The notes: a model not told the origin generated them from the letters alone. 64,000 bases of DNA from Bordetella hinzii LMG 13501 (GCF_001548475.1 NZ_LRUJ01000020.1:22360-86359); one strand, 5' to 3'. Positions 8,210 through 16,527 are shown, numbered from the stretch's first letter. Made by a program: numbers and translations.

Positions 8210-10777
8210 TCACTCCGGCGCCGGCAGCGGGCCCTCGGCGGGCTGCCTGGGCGGCGGCTGGACGCCTGGCGGATAGACCTGGCCGGTTTCGGAGAACTGG
8301 CGCCACACTTCGATGGCCCGCAGGCGCTGCTTGACCACCTTGTCGATGCGCTCGCGCAGATCGGCATCGCGCGCCAGCACGGCGTGCAGGTCGCGCGCCG
8401 AGAGCATCAGCAGCTTGCTGTAGCCCAGCGAACGCACATCGGCATTGATATGTTCATCGCCCAGGAGCGCCAGCTCGCCGAAGAACTCGCCGCTGCCCAG
8501 TTCCACCGTGGTGTTGTCGGGCAGCTGCACCACGACGGCCCCGGAAGCCACGAAGCACATCTCCTGTCCATGGCGCCCATGGGCCAGCACACGCTGGTCG
8601 GGCAGGGCCAGGCGCGGCTTGAGCAGCTTGCAGATGGCCCGCAGCGAGTCCGGGCTGAGCCCTTCGAAGATGGGCACGCGCTTGATGAGTTCGGCCGCCC
8701 CCAACTCGATATCCAGCGGCGGACGGCGGTCGATGTGCGCCCAGCGCGTCTTGAGCTGGGCCATCAGGTCGGCATAGACTTCGCCGCTGATCAGGAACTG
8801 CTCCAGCATGTCGCGGTAGCGGATGCGCTCCAGCTCCCGGGCCACCCGGCCCAGATAGCTCTCCTGCAGCCACAGGGCATAGCTCGGATACTGCAGGTTG
8901 AGCGCCTGCAGGGCATTGTCGACCAGGTCCAGGCGGCGCTGGTGGGCGGTCACGATGTGCTGGGCGGCATCGTCGCCCAGCAAGGGGCCGATCTGCTCGC
9001 GCGCGAACTGCATCAGGCGCTGCGCCACCGACCGCTTGGTCTGCAGATTGGCAAAGCGCTGGCCCAGCTCGCGGGCCAGCCAGCCCTGGAAGCCGAAGAC
9101 ATAATGCAGCCGCAAGGCCAGCCGGAAACCCGTGGAATAGCGCACGTCGGCCACGATGGCCTCGTCAAAGCCCTTCACGCCCCCCGTGCGCACGGCGTCC
9201 TCCAGGCGTTCGGCGCGCGCCAGCAGGCTTTCGGCCATGCGCCAATCGACGATCTGGGCCTTGAGAATGTCGAAGAACATTTCCTCTTCGTGCCGCGCCA
9301 CGATGGCCAGGCCCACGGCCGTGCGCTGCTCCAGGCTCATGCGCGCGACCTGGCTGTCGTGCACGGCCGTCAGGCTGGCATCGAATACGGCGTGGATGCG
9401 GTCGCGGGCCTCGGGCGCGATATGGTCTTCCTTGGCGATTTCATCCGTCTTGCCCTGCAGCGTCTCCAGGGCCACGGACAAGGCCTGGTTGCGGATGGTG
9501 CGCTCCACGGGCGAGAGCTGGTTCAGGCCCAGCATGCGGATCAAGGGGCGCAGGCTGATGCCGTTGATGAAGAGCGTGGCCAGCACGAAACCGGTGGTCG
9601 CCACCGCCACGAACTGGCGCGCCTCCTCGGATACCGTGGTCTGCTCGGTGACGGCCAGCGCCAGCGCCAGCGACACCGCCCCCCGCAATCCTCCCCAGAG
9701 CATCACGCTCTTGTACGGATTGCTCACCTCGGCCCCGATCTTGAATATCTGCAACAGCGGCAGCAGCCCGAACACCACGATGGCGCGCGCCACCAGCGTC
9801 GCCGCGAACACCACCACCACCAGGAACAGCTCCTGCCAGTCGGCCGCCGCCATCAGCTTGGGGATGAGCATGGCGGCAAACAGGAAGATGAGCGAATTGG
9901 CCCAGAAGCCGAATTGCCCCCAGAAGTTGGACAGGTACTCGAAGGTAGTGGGCGACATGCGGGTGCGCCCCGTCGACCCCACCACCAGGCCGGCCACCAC
10001 CGTCGCCACCACGCCCGAGACATTCAGATAGTGCTCGGAGATGAAAAAGGACAGATAGGCCAGCGTGAGGGTGAGGGTGATCTCGGCGGTCGGGAAGCCG
10101 CGCAGCCAGGCAAACAGCGAGCAGGCCGCCCGGCCCATCAGCCAGCCGGCGATGCCCCCGCCCAGGAAGTGGATGATGAAGTCATTGAACACGGCCCGGG
10201 CCGAAAGCTCGCCCGAGCCGCCCAGCGCAGCCAGCAGCACCGAATACAGCGCGATGGAAGCCGCGTCATTGAACAGGCTCTCGCCCTCGACCAGGGTGGT
10301 GAGCCGCTTGGGCGCACCCACCTCCCGGAAGATGCCGACCACGGCCGCCGGATCGGTCGTGGCCACGATGGCGCCCAGCAGGAGGCAGACCAGCAGCCCA
10401 TAGGAAGACACGGCGTTGACCGCCACGCCGACCACCAGGGTGCACACCACCACCGCGACGATGGCCATCATCAGGATCGGGCCGATGTCGTTCATCAGGC
10501 GCCGCACGTTCATGGACAGCGCCGTCTCGAACAGCAGCACGGGCAGGAAGACCATGAGAAAGGTCTCGGAAGAAATCTCGAAACGCTCGATGGTGTCCAG
10601 CAGGTCGCCCAAGACCGGCGGCGCCCAGCCATGCAGATGAATCCCAATGCCCAGCAGACAGCCGACGATGGCCAGCAGCACCGAATATGGCAGGCCCAGG
10701 CGGCCGGCCAGGGGCGGCATGAAGCAGACCAGGGTCAAGAGCCCGGCGAGCCCGAAAACGAGAAATCCGATATCCAT
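8210..10777 (-). CDS. CPA1-type Na+/H+ antiporter with C-terminal cyclic-nucleotide-binding-like domain
   Basis: An 855-residue protein. The first about 420 residues are a twelve-helix NhaP/CPA1 exchanger with the motifs FLPVLLFETALSMNVR, ATTDPAAVVGIFREVG and EGESLFNDAASIALYSVLL. A long cytoplasmic helical region follows. The last about 150 residues are a cNMP-binding-type beta roll (GEFFGELALLG). In the phosphate-binding cassette, the arginine that normally contacts the cyclic phosphate appears to be replaced: the segment reads EHINADVRS where PRTATVRA is typical. The start at 10777 directly precedes the first helix; 173 bases separate it from the divergent phosphodiesterase. Confidence 0.9.
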   Translation of the reverse strand: MDIGFLVFGLAGLLTLVCFMPPLAGRLGLPYSVLLAIVGCLLGIGIHLHGWAPPVLGDLLDTIERFEISSETFLMVFLPVLLFETALSMNVRRLMNDIGPILMMAIVAVVVCTLVVGVAVNAVSSYGLLVCLLLGAIVATTDPAAVVGIFREVGAPKRLTTLVEGESLFNDAASIALYSVLLAALGGSGELSARAVFNDFIIHFLGGGIAGWLMGRAACSLFAWLRGFPTAEITLTLTLAYLSFFISEHYLNVSGVVATVVAGLVVGSTGRTRMSPTTFEYLSNFWGQFGFWANSLIFLFAAMLIPKLMAAADWQELFLVVVVFAATLVARAIVVFGLLPLLQIFKIGAEVSNPYKSVMLWGGLRGAVSLALALAVTEQTTVSEEARQFVAVATTGFVLATLFINGISLRPLIRMLGLNQLSPVERTIRNQALSVALETLQGKTDEIAKEDHIAPEARDRIHAVFDASLTAVHDSQVARMSLEQRTAVGLAIVARHEEEMFFDILKAQIVDWRMAESLLARAERLEDAVRTGGVKGFDEAIVADVRYSTGFRLALRLHYVFGFQGWLARELGQRFANLQTKRSVAQRLMQFAREQIGPLLGDDAAQHIVTAHQRRLDLVDNALQALNLQYPSYALWLQESYLGRVARELERIRYRDMLEQFLISGEVYADLMAQLKTRWAHIDRRPPLDIELGAAELIKRVPIFEGLSPDSLRAICKLLKPRLALPDQRVLAHGRHGQEMCFVASGAVVVQLPDNTTVELGSGEFFGELALLGDEHINADVRSLGYSKLLMLSARDLHAVLARDADLRERIDKVVKQRLRAIEVWRQFSETGQVYPPGVQPPPRQPAEGPLPAPE

Positions 10778-10950
10778 GGGGAGGCGCGGCCGCGCAAGAG
10801 AACAAGGGCCAAGGATAGCGTCTTTTTCGCGCCGGCTTGCCGGGGCGCCCCGCCCCGCGCCCACACTTGGTTACGCCTGCCCCGGATATGGGTCATGCCA
10901 GCGCCACGATTTTTCGCTAAGGTTGGCGGTTTCCGATACCGGGAGCGGCC

Positions 10951-11781
10951 TTGCCCCAGAACCCGCTTGCGGCGCGCCGCCACGAAGCGCCCGCCTTGCT
11001 TGTGCAACTGACCGACTCGCATCTGATGGAAGACCCCGAGGCGCTCATGCTCGGCGTGAACACGGACGCCAGCCTGCGGGCCGTGCTCGACCTCGTCCGG
11101 CGCCAGGAGGCCCGGCCCGACCTGATGCTGCTGACCGGCGATCTCTCCCAGGACGGCAGCCCGGTCGCCTACCAGCGCCTGCGGGCGCACCTGCGCGACG
11201 CCACCCACCCGGTGCGCTGCCTGCCCGGCAATCATGATGCGCCGCAGGTGCTGCGCCAGGAACTGGGCGATTGGGTGCAGCCCGTCCACGACCTGCCCGG
11301 CTGGCGCGTCATCATGCTGGATTCCACCGTGGCCGGCCAGGACCTCGGCCGTATCGGCCCGGCGCAATTCGACTTGCTCGACCAGGCCCTGCGGGACGCG
11401 GGCGAACGCCATGTGCTGGTCGCCCTGCATCACAACCTGGCCCGGGTGGACGGCAATTGGCATGACCCCATGATGGTCGACAACGCCGCGGCGGTCTTTG
11501 CGCGCCTGTCCAGCCACCCGCGGGCCCGGATCGCCCTCTGGGGGCATATCCACCAGGAGTTCGACTGCCGGCACCATCATCTGCGCATGCTGGGCACGCC
11601 TTCGACCTGCTTTCAGTTCATGCTCAAGGACGGCCGCCACGCCATCGATCCCCGGGCGCCCGGCTATCGCTGGATCAAGCTCTATGCGGATGGGTCGATT
11701 GCCACGGGCGTGCGCCGCCTGGATGCCGGCGTATGGGCCGCCCTGCGCGGCCAGGCCGCGCCCCAAGCCAGGGCCGCCTGA
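10951..11781 (+). CDS. cpdA: CpdA-like 3',5'-cyclic-nucleotide phosphodiesterase (metallophosphoesterase)
   Basis: A 276-residue class III cyclic nucleotide phosphodiesterase-type protein. All metal-binding motifs are present: TDSH (D22, H24), LLTGDLSQDG, LPGNHD, VALHHN and WGHIH. Such enzymes hydrolyse cAMP or related phosphodiesters with two metal ions. The start is TTG at 10951, decided by GGGAG at 10941-10945 and by the need to include TDSH; no upstream ATG serves. It is divergent from the antiporter with the cNMP-type domain. Substrate preference cannot be decided from sequence, so the symbol is by family. Confidence 0.85.
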   Translation: MPQNPLAARRHEAPALLVQLTDSHLMEDPEALMLGVNTDASLRAVLDLVRRQEARPDLMLLTGDLSQDGSPVAYQRLRAHLRDATHPVRCLPGNHDAPQVLRQELGDWVQPVHDLPGWRVIMLDSTVAGQDLGRIGPAQFDLLDQALRDAGERHVLVALHHNLARVDGNWHDPMMVDNAAAVFARLSSHPRARIALWGHIHQEFDCRHHHLRMLGTPSTCFQFMLKDGRHAIDPRAPGYRWIKLYADGSIATGVRRLDAGVWAALRGQAAPQARAA

Positions 11782-11802
11782 AAAAAGGCCCCGCGGCACG
11801 GC

Positions 11803-11902
11803 AATAAAAAACGGGGCACCGATATGCGTAGGTGCCCCGCAAAACCGTCCGTCTCATAGGGGAGGGGAAAGAGGAGAAGCCGAGACGGACGCCAAGACTG
11901 CA
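11803..11902 (-). ncRNA. Candidate small RNA with C/U-rich anti-Shine-Dalgarno loop
   Basis: The 307-base gap 11782-12088 between cpdA and rpoH contains no gene but a strong RNA-like layout on the minus strand. An extended -10 (TGC-TATTTA, 11917-11909) predicts a start near 11902. A 9-bp stem (11882-11890 with 11847-11855) closes a 26-base loop that is nearly all pyrimidine and contains CTCCTC and CCCCTCCCC. A terminator follows: an 8-bp stem, GGGGCACC with GGTGCCCC (11838-11831 with 11820-11813), then TTTTTTATT (11811-11803). CGGTTTTGC occurs on both sides of the first stem. The predicted RNA is about 100 bases. Expression is not shown; the call rests on structure alone. Confidence 0.5.
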
Positions 11903-12039
11903 AAACCGTAAATAGCATTGCGGTCTACGTTGTTTAGTCAGGGCCCCGGAGGATAAGTTTCGGGCAAATGCCGGGCTTTGCCGGCGAATTTGTATCAATT
12001 GGTGTCGAATCTGCCGGCAAGCCTCGCGGCGCCCGGAAT

Positions 12040-12074
12040 GCACAAGGCCTGCTCCGCTGGAGCAGGCCTTGTGC
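12040..12074 (-). terminator. Perfect 16-bp hairpin downstream of rpoH
   Basis: GCACAAGGCCTGCTCC at 12040-12055 pairs without mismatch with 12059-12074 around a 3-base loop. It begins 14 bases after the rpoH stop. No T-run follows on the minus strand, so it may act as a 3'-end stabiliser or a Rho-dependent or weak terminator. Confidence 0.65.
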
Positions 12075-12088
12075 CATGGGCGTGGAAA

Positions 12089-12976
12089 TCAGGCCGGCGC
12101 CAGGGCCCCGCGCATCTTCTTCAGCGCGGCGGCCTCGATCTGGCGGATGCGTTCGGCCGAGACGCCGAACTCGGCGGCCAGCTCATGCAGCGTGGCGCCC
12201 CCGTCGTCTTGCAGCCAGCGGGCCTCGACGATGCGCCGCGAACGCGGATCCAGCGCCATGATGGCGTCGGACAGGCCCTTGCCTTGCAGATCGTCGCGCG
12301 CCTTGCGCTCCAGCACACGGGTCGGTTCTTCGCGGCACTCGTCGGACAGGTAGGCAATGGGCGCGTAGCTGTCGTCGTCATCGTCCTGGTTTTCCAGTGA
12401 CAGGTCGCGGCCCGACAGCCGGACTTCCATCTCGCTGACGTCTTCGCGGCGGACATTGAGTTCGCGCGCGATGTGGTCGACCTGCTCGGTATCCAGCGTG
12501 TGGCCGTCCGGACGCATGCTGCGCAGGTTGAAGAACAGCTTGCGCTGGGCCTTGGTGGTCGCCACCTTGACCAGGCGCCAGTTGCGGATGATGTATTCGT
12601 GGATTTCGGCCTTGATCCAGTGCACGGCAAAGGACACCAGGCGCACGCCGCGCTCAGGGTCGAAACGCTTGACGGCCTTCATCAGGCCGACGTTGCCTTC
12701 CTGGATGAGGTCGGCGTGGGGCAGTCCGTAGCCCAGGTACTGGCGGGCGACCGACACCACCAGCCGCAGGTGCGACAACACCAGTTCGCGGGCGGCTTCG
12801 AGGTCGCCGCCGTCGCGCAGGCGGCGCGCCAGCGTGGACTCTTGTTCGGCGGTCAGCACCGGCAGGCGATTGACCGTCGAGATATAGGCATCGATCGTGC
12901 CCAACGCGCCCGGATTGGCAACCGCCAAGGCCAAGGCGTTGCCCGAGGCGGCCAACGAGGGACTGGCAGAATTCAT
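12089..12976 (-). CDS. rpoH: RNA polymerase heat-shock sigma factor sigma-32
   Basis: A 295-residue group 3 sigma-70-family factor directing heat-shock transcription. Region 2 is clear (LRLVVSVARQYLGYGLPHADLIQEGNVGLM, then VSFAVHWIKAEIHEYIIRNWR). The RpoH box QRKLFFNLR near residue 145 identifies sigma-32 rather than RpoD or RpoS. Region 4 ends with LHELAAEFGVSAERIRQIE. The start at 12976 follows GGAGG by 9 bases. A perfect CIRCE inverted repeat lies 45 bases upstream, so HrcA repression is predicted. Confidence 0.97.
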   Translation of the reverse strand: MNSASPSLAASGNALALAVANPGALGTIDAYISTVNRLPVLTAEQESTLARRLRDGGDLEAARELVLSHLRLVVSVARQYLGYGLPHADLIQEGNVGLMKAVKRFDPERGVRLVSFAVHWIKAEIHEYIIRNWRLVKVATTKAQRKLFFNLRSMRPDGHTLDTEQVDHIARELNVRREDVSEMEVRLSGRDLSLENQDDDDDSYAPIAYLSDECREEPTRVLERKARDDLQGKGLSDAIMALDPRSRRIVEARWLQDDGGATLHELAAEFGVSAERIRQIEAAALKKMRGALAPA

Positions 12977-13021
12977 ATTGCGGCCTCCATGGAACGAGGG
13001 GAAAACGGCATGAGCTTGATG

Positions 13022-13048
13022 TTAGCACTCCAACACTTTGAGTGCTAA
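13022..13048. promoter_or_regulatory. CIRCE operator (HrcA site) upstream of rpoH
   Basis: TTAGCACTC at 13022-13030, a 9-base spacer and GAGTGCTAA at 13040-13048 match the CIRCE consensus exactly (two 9-base arms around 9 bases). It lies 45 bases upstream of the rpoH start codon, within the expected promoter or leader. HrcA, its known repressor, is not encoded in this window. Confidence 0.9.
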
Positions 13049-13105
13049 TTCGACTATTGCGGCGCACCAAAGTTCCGGCCTTTCCCCTCGGAAAACGATG
13101 TGACC

Positions 13106-13564
13106 CTATTTCTGGGCAACCCGTTTGCCCACCAGTTCGATGGCCGGGGCGAGCCGCCCCTGGAGGTCGGGCGGCAGGCCCAGGTTGGCCGTGGGGTGCA
13201 TCAGCACCTCGACCCGGCCGTCCTGCTCGCGCACCAGCACGCGCAGGGGCAGGTCCAGCGCCACATCGGGCGCGGCCAGCATCAGCGGCGTGCCGGCCTT
13301 GGGATTGCCGAAGACAAGCACCTTGGTGGGCGGCATGGTCAGCCCGACGGCCTTGGCCGCGCCGGCGTGATCGATCTCGGCGAAGACCGTCATGCCCTGC
13401 TCGACCAGGCCCTGGCGCAGATGCGTGACCGTCTCGTCAAAGCCGCGCGCGCTGTTGAATTTGACCAGGGCATCATGGGCCTGGGCGCCCGCCGCCATGG
13501 CCAGGGCCATGGCGGCGCCTCCGATGAAACGCCTGATGAGGGTGAATGGGGTGCCGTGCTTCAT
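13106..13564 (-). CDS. Secreted DUF302 protein
   Basis: A 152-residue protein with a signal peptide (positively charged MKHGTPFTLIRR, a hydrophobic core, and AQAHD at the predicted cleavage site near residue 29) and a single DUF302 domain (GFDETVTHLRQGLVEQGMTVFAEIDHAGAAKAVG; VLVFGNPKAGTPLM; LPLRVLVREQDG; VEVLMHP). DUF302 domains bind small ligands and are often periplasmic, but the function is unknown. The start at 13564 gives the intact signal peptide. It is a lone gene between rpoH and a membrane protein on the same strand. Confidence 0.85.
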   Translation of the reverse strand: MKHGTPFTLIRRFIGGAAMALAMAAGAQAHDALVKFNSARGFDETVTHLRQGLVEQGMTVFAEIDHAGAAKAVGLTMPPTKVLVFGNPKAGTPLMLAAPDVALDLPLRVLVREQDGRVEVLMHPTANLGLPPDLQGRLAPAIELVGKRVAQK

Positions 13565-13662
13565 GTATGCGCTCCTTGGCTGGCTTAGAGAGCGGGCAAG
13601 TATAGAAAGCCGGCCGGGCAGGACGGCCCGGACCCGGCCCGAATTGGACCAAGGCCCGGCGG

Positions 13663-14352
13663 CTACCAGCCGCGCTGCTTCAGTCCTTGCGCCGTCGCCT
13701 CGTCGGCCGGGCGGATGAAGAGCGCGCCCCGCGGGTCGAACAGCACCTGGTAGCGCGCGCCGTCGAAAAGCGGCATATACGCCGCGCTGCCATAGGTGAC
13801 GTCGACAAAGGGCAGCCAGCCGGGAAGCCAGCGCTTGACCGCGCTGATATCGGGTGCAGGCCAATCGTCCAGCACATGGACGGAGCGCGTGCCGCTTTGT
13901 TCGCGCCCGGCATCCCGGTAACGGCCGGACAGGCGTTCCAGGCGATACAGCGGCGGCGCGCCCGTGACCACGGCCGGCAGCCGCCAGCGCACCACCTTGG
14001 CGTCGATCTGCCATTCATCGCCGTAGAGGGTGTAGTCGCGCGTGCCCAGGCCCTGGGCCTGCGCCGACACCAGATATTGATTGTCGGCCTGGCGGCTGAC
14101 GCGGATCTCGGCGACCGGCACATCGGTGGTCAGACGGAAGAACTGCACCAGCGACAGCGCCAGCAACACCGCCAGGGCGGCCACGGCCGCCAGCAGCAGG
14201 CCGAACAGGCGCCGGACCGGCCTCAGACGGAACCGCCCCATGTCGTCGCGCGCGCCGCCGCGGCCCAGCAACATGCCTAGGCCCAGCAGCAGCACGACGA
14301 TCGCCCCGAGGGCGACCCACACGAAAGGCGTCAGCAGATCAGTCAAGGACAA
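13663..14352 (-). CDS. Membrane protein of unknown function
   Basis: A 229-residue protein with two N-terminal membrane helices (about residues 8-30 and 46-73) separated by a short basic loop, then a soluble domain of about 150 residues (TLYGDEWQIDAKVVRWRLP; VDVTYGSAAYMPLFDG; VLFDPRGALFIRP). I do not recognise a domain with a known activity. The frame opens with TTG at 14352 (GGAG ends 3 bases before it); TTG at 14346, 9 bases after the same GGAG, is an equal alternative. It precedes the DUF302 gene and follows fghA on the same strand. Confidence 0.7.
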   Translation of the reverse strand: MSLTDLLTPFVWVALGAIVVLLLGLGMLLGRGGARDDMGRFRLRPVRRLFGLLLAAVAALAVLLALSLVQFFRLTTDVPVAEIRVSRQADNQYLVSAQAQGLGTRDYTLYGDEWQIDAKVVRWRLPAVVTGAPPLYRLERLSGRYRDAGREQSGTRSVHVLDDWPAPDISAVKRWLPGWLPFVDVTYGSAAYMPLFDGARYQVLFDPRGALFIRPADEATAQGLKQRGW

Positions 14353-14403
14353 GCGCTCCGGTCAGGGGTCGCGCAAGTATAGAAGCGGCCCCGCCGGCAA
14401 GCC

Positions 14404-15243
14404 TTAACGCAAGCGTTCGACGTGAAACCGGATGTGATCCGCCATGAAGGTCGAGATGAAGTAATAGCCATGGTCGTAGCCCTCATGGCGGCGCAGCGTG
14501 AGCGGCTGTCCGGCATCCCGGCAGGCGGCCTCGAACACCTCGGGATACAGTTGCTCGGCCAGGAATTGATCCGACAGCCCCTGGTCGATCAGGATGCCCT
14601 CGGGATAGGGCACGCGCCGGGCGCGCATGAGCTCGCTGGCATCGTGCTGGGCCCACGCCGCGGCGTCCTCGCCCAGATAGCCGGCGAGAGCCTTCCTGCC
14701 CCAGGGGCAGCGCGTGGGCGCGGCGATGGGCGCGAAAGCCGACACGCTGGCCCAGCGCCCCGGATGGCGCAGCGCCAGCGTCAAGGCGCCATGGCCGCCC
14801 ATGGAGTGGCCGAAGATGCCCGCGCGCGCGGCATCGCCGGGCAGCTCGCCGGTGACCAGGTCGAACAACTCCCCGGCCACATAGCTTTCCATGCGGTAGT
14901 GCGGCGCATAGCCTTCGGTGCGCGCGTCCAGGTAGAAACCGGCGCCCACGCCGAAGTCCCAATGGTCGGTCTCGCCGGGCGCGCCCGCGCCGCGCGGGCT
15001 GGTGTCGCAGCTGACCAGCATGATGCCGTGCTCGGCGGCCAGGCGCTGGGCGCCGGCCTTGATCATGAAGGTCTCTTCCGTGCAAGTCAGGCCGGCCAGG
15101 TAGAACAGCACCGGCACGCGGGCGGCCTCGGCCTGCCGGGGCAGGAAGACCGAGAACCGCATGGGCAGACCGATCTGCGCGGAATCATGGCGATAGAAAC
15201 GCTGCCGTCCGCCGAAAGCGCGATGTTCAGAGAGCAGTTCCAT
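14404..15243 (-). CDS. fghA: S-formylglutathione hydrolase
   Basis: A 279-residue esterase-D-type alpha/beta hydrolase that releases formate and glutathione from S-formylglutathione. The nucleophile elbow is GHSMGGHGA, and HEGYDHGYYFI near the C-terminus holds the catalytic histidine. YLAGLTCTEETFMIKAGAQR is a hallmark of the family. It starts 10 bases after the adhC stop, so the two act as a formaldehyde-detoxification pair. Length matches the family. Confidence 0.95.
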   Translation of the reverse strand: MELLSEHRAFGGRQRFYRHDSAQIGLPMRFSVFLPRQAEAARVPVLFYLAGLTCTEETFMIKAGAQRLAAEHGIMLVSCDTSPRGAGAPGETDHWDFGVGAGFYLDARTEGYAPHYRMESYVAGELFDLVTGELPGDAARAGIFGHSMGGHGALTLALRHPGRWASVSAFAPIAAPTRCPWGRKALAGYLGEDAAAWAQHDASELMRARRVPYPEGILIDQGLSDQFLAEQLYPEVFEAACRDAGQPLTLRRHEGYDHGYYFISTFMADHIRFHVERLR

Positions 15244-15253
15244 GGCGCATCCG

Positions 15254-16360
15254 TCAGTACAGCACGACCGACCGGATCGACTCGCCGCGCTTCATCAGGT
15301 CAAAGCCCTCGTTGATACGGTCCAGCGTCAGGGTGTGGGTGATCAGGTCGTCGATATTGATCTTGCCTTCCATATACCAGTCGACGATCTTGGGCACGTC
15401 GGTGCGGCCGCGCGCCCCGCCGAAGGCCGAACCCTTCCACTCGCGCCCTGTCACCAGCTGGAAGGGGCGGGTGCTGATCTCGGCGCCGGCCTCGGCCACG
15501 CCGATGATGATGGATTGGCCCCAGCCCTTGTGACAGCACTCCAGCGCCTGGCGCATCACCTTGGTGTTGCCGATGCACTCGAAGGAATAGTCGGCGCCCC
15601 CGTCGGTGAGCTGCACGATATGGTCGACCACATTCTCGACATCGTTGGGATTGACGAAATGCGTCATGCCGAACTTGCGCGCCATGGCCTCGCGCTGCGG
15701 GTTCAAGTCCACGCCGATGATCTTGTCGGCGCCCACCATCTTGGCGCCCTGGATGACGTTCAGCCCGATGCCGCCCAGGCCGAACACGACCACATTGGCC
15801 CCGGCCTCGACCTTGGCCGTGTAGACCACGGCGCCAATGCCGGTGGTCACGCCGCAGCCGATGTAGCAGATCTTGTCGAAGGGCGCGTCCTCGCGCACCT
15901 TGGCCACGGCGATCTCCGGCACCACGATGTGGTTGGCGAAGGTGGAGGTACCCATATAGTGAAAGATGGGCTTGCCGCCGATGGAGAAGCGCGAGCTGCC
16001 ATCCGGCATCAGGCCCTTGCCCTGGGTGCTGCGGATGGCCTGGCACAGATTGGTCTTGCGCGACAGGCAGAACTTGCACTGGCGGCATTCCGGCGTGTAG
16101 AGCGGGATCACATGGTCGCCCTTGCGCAGCGAAGTGACCCCCGGCCCGACATCGACCACCACGCCGGCGCCTTCATGGCCCAGGATGGCGGGGAAAATCC
16201 CCTCCGGATCGGCGCCGGAGAGGGTGTAGTAGTCCGTGTGGCAGATGCCGGTGGCCTTGACTTCGATCAGCACCTCGCCGGCACGCGGGCCGTCCAGATC
16301 GACTTCTTCGACGGTCAACGGGGCACCGGCCTTCCAGGCGATGGCGGCTTTGGTCTTCAT
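15254..16360 (-). CDS. adhC: S-(hydroxymethyl)glutathione dehydrogenase (class III alcohol dehydrogenase)
   Basis: A 368-residue zinc-dependent, NAD-linked dehydrogenase that oxidises the glutathione adduct of formaldehyde. Catalytic-zinc residues lie in ATGICHTDYYTLSG and GHEGAG. The structural-zinc lobe is PECRQCKFCLSRKTNLC, and the nucleotide fold is VFGLGGIGLNVIQGAKMVGA. The substrate-binding arginine region typical of class III enzymes cannot be judged without alignment. It is the first gene of the adhC-fghA pair. No FrmR-type regulator is adjacent. Confidence 0.95.
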   Translation of the reverse strand: MKTKAAIAWKAGAPLTVEEVDLDGPRAGEVLIEVKATGICHTDYYTLSGADPEGIFPAILGHEGAGVVVDVGPGVTSLRKGDHVIPLYTPECRQCKFCLSRKTNLCQAIRSTQGKGLMPDGSSRFSIGGKPIFHYMGTSTFANHIVVPEIAVAKVREDAPFDKICYIGCGVTTGIGAVVYTAKVEAGANVVVFGLGGIGLNVIQGAKMVGADKIIGVDLNPQREAMARKFGMTHFVNPNDVENVVDHIVQLTDGGADYSFECIGNTKVMRQALECCHKGWGQSIIIGVAEAGAEISTRPFQLVTGREWKGSAFGGARGRTDVPKIVDWYMEGKINIDDLITHTLTLDRINEGFDLMKRGESIRSVVLY

Positions 16361-16451
16361 ACGAGGCTCCTAGGTGTATCTGCGGGTACTGAAAAACAGT
16401 TCCAGATGTTAACCTGACCGGTCGTGTGTCTCCGGAAGCGAAATCGCGGGC

Positions 16452-16499
16452 TTGACCGCGGGCGACGGTGGCACTATTTATATAGGGTATAGATCCCTA
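16452..16499 (+). promoter_or_regulatory. Promoter with overlapping inverted repeat for the RAYT-like gene
   Basis: TTGACC (16452-16457) and TATTTA (16475-16480) are spaced by 17 bases, a good sigma-70-type promoter with a predicted start near 16487. An inverted repeat TAGGG-N7-CCCTA (16483-16499) lies exactly over that start, as an operator or the base of a leader hairpin would. Confidence 0.55.
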
Positions 16500-16527
16500 A
16501 TGTGCTTGCGCCACCGCGAGACCCGAT

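Noticed and set aside
8384..11011. An 875-codon open frame antisense to the antiporter
   Set aside because: It is a shadow of a GC-rich gene with clear membrane and cNMP-domain motifs on the minus strand; the product is low-complexity, rich in Gln, Arg and His.
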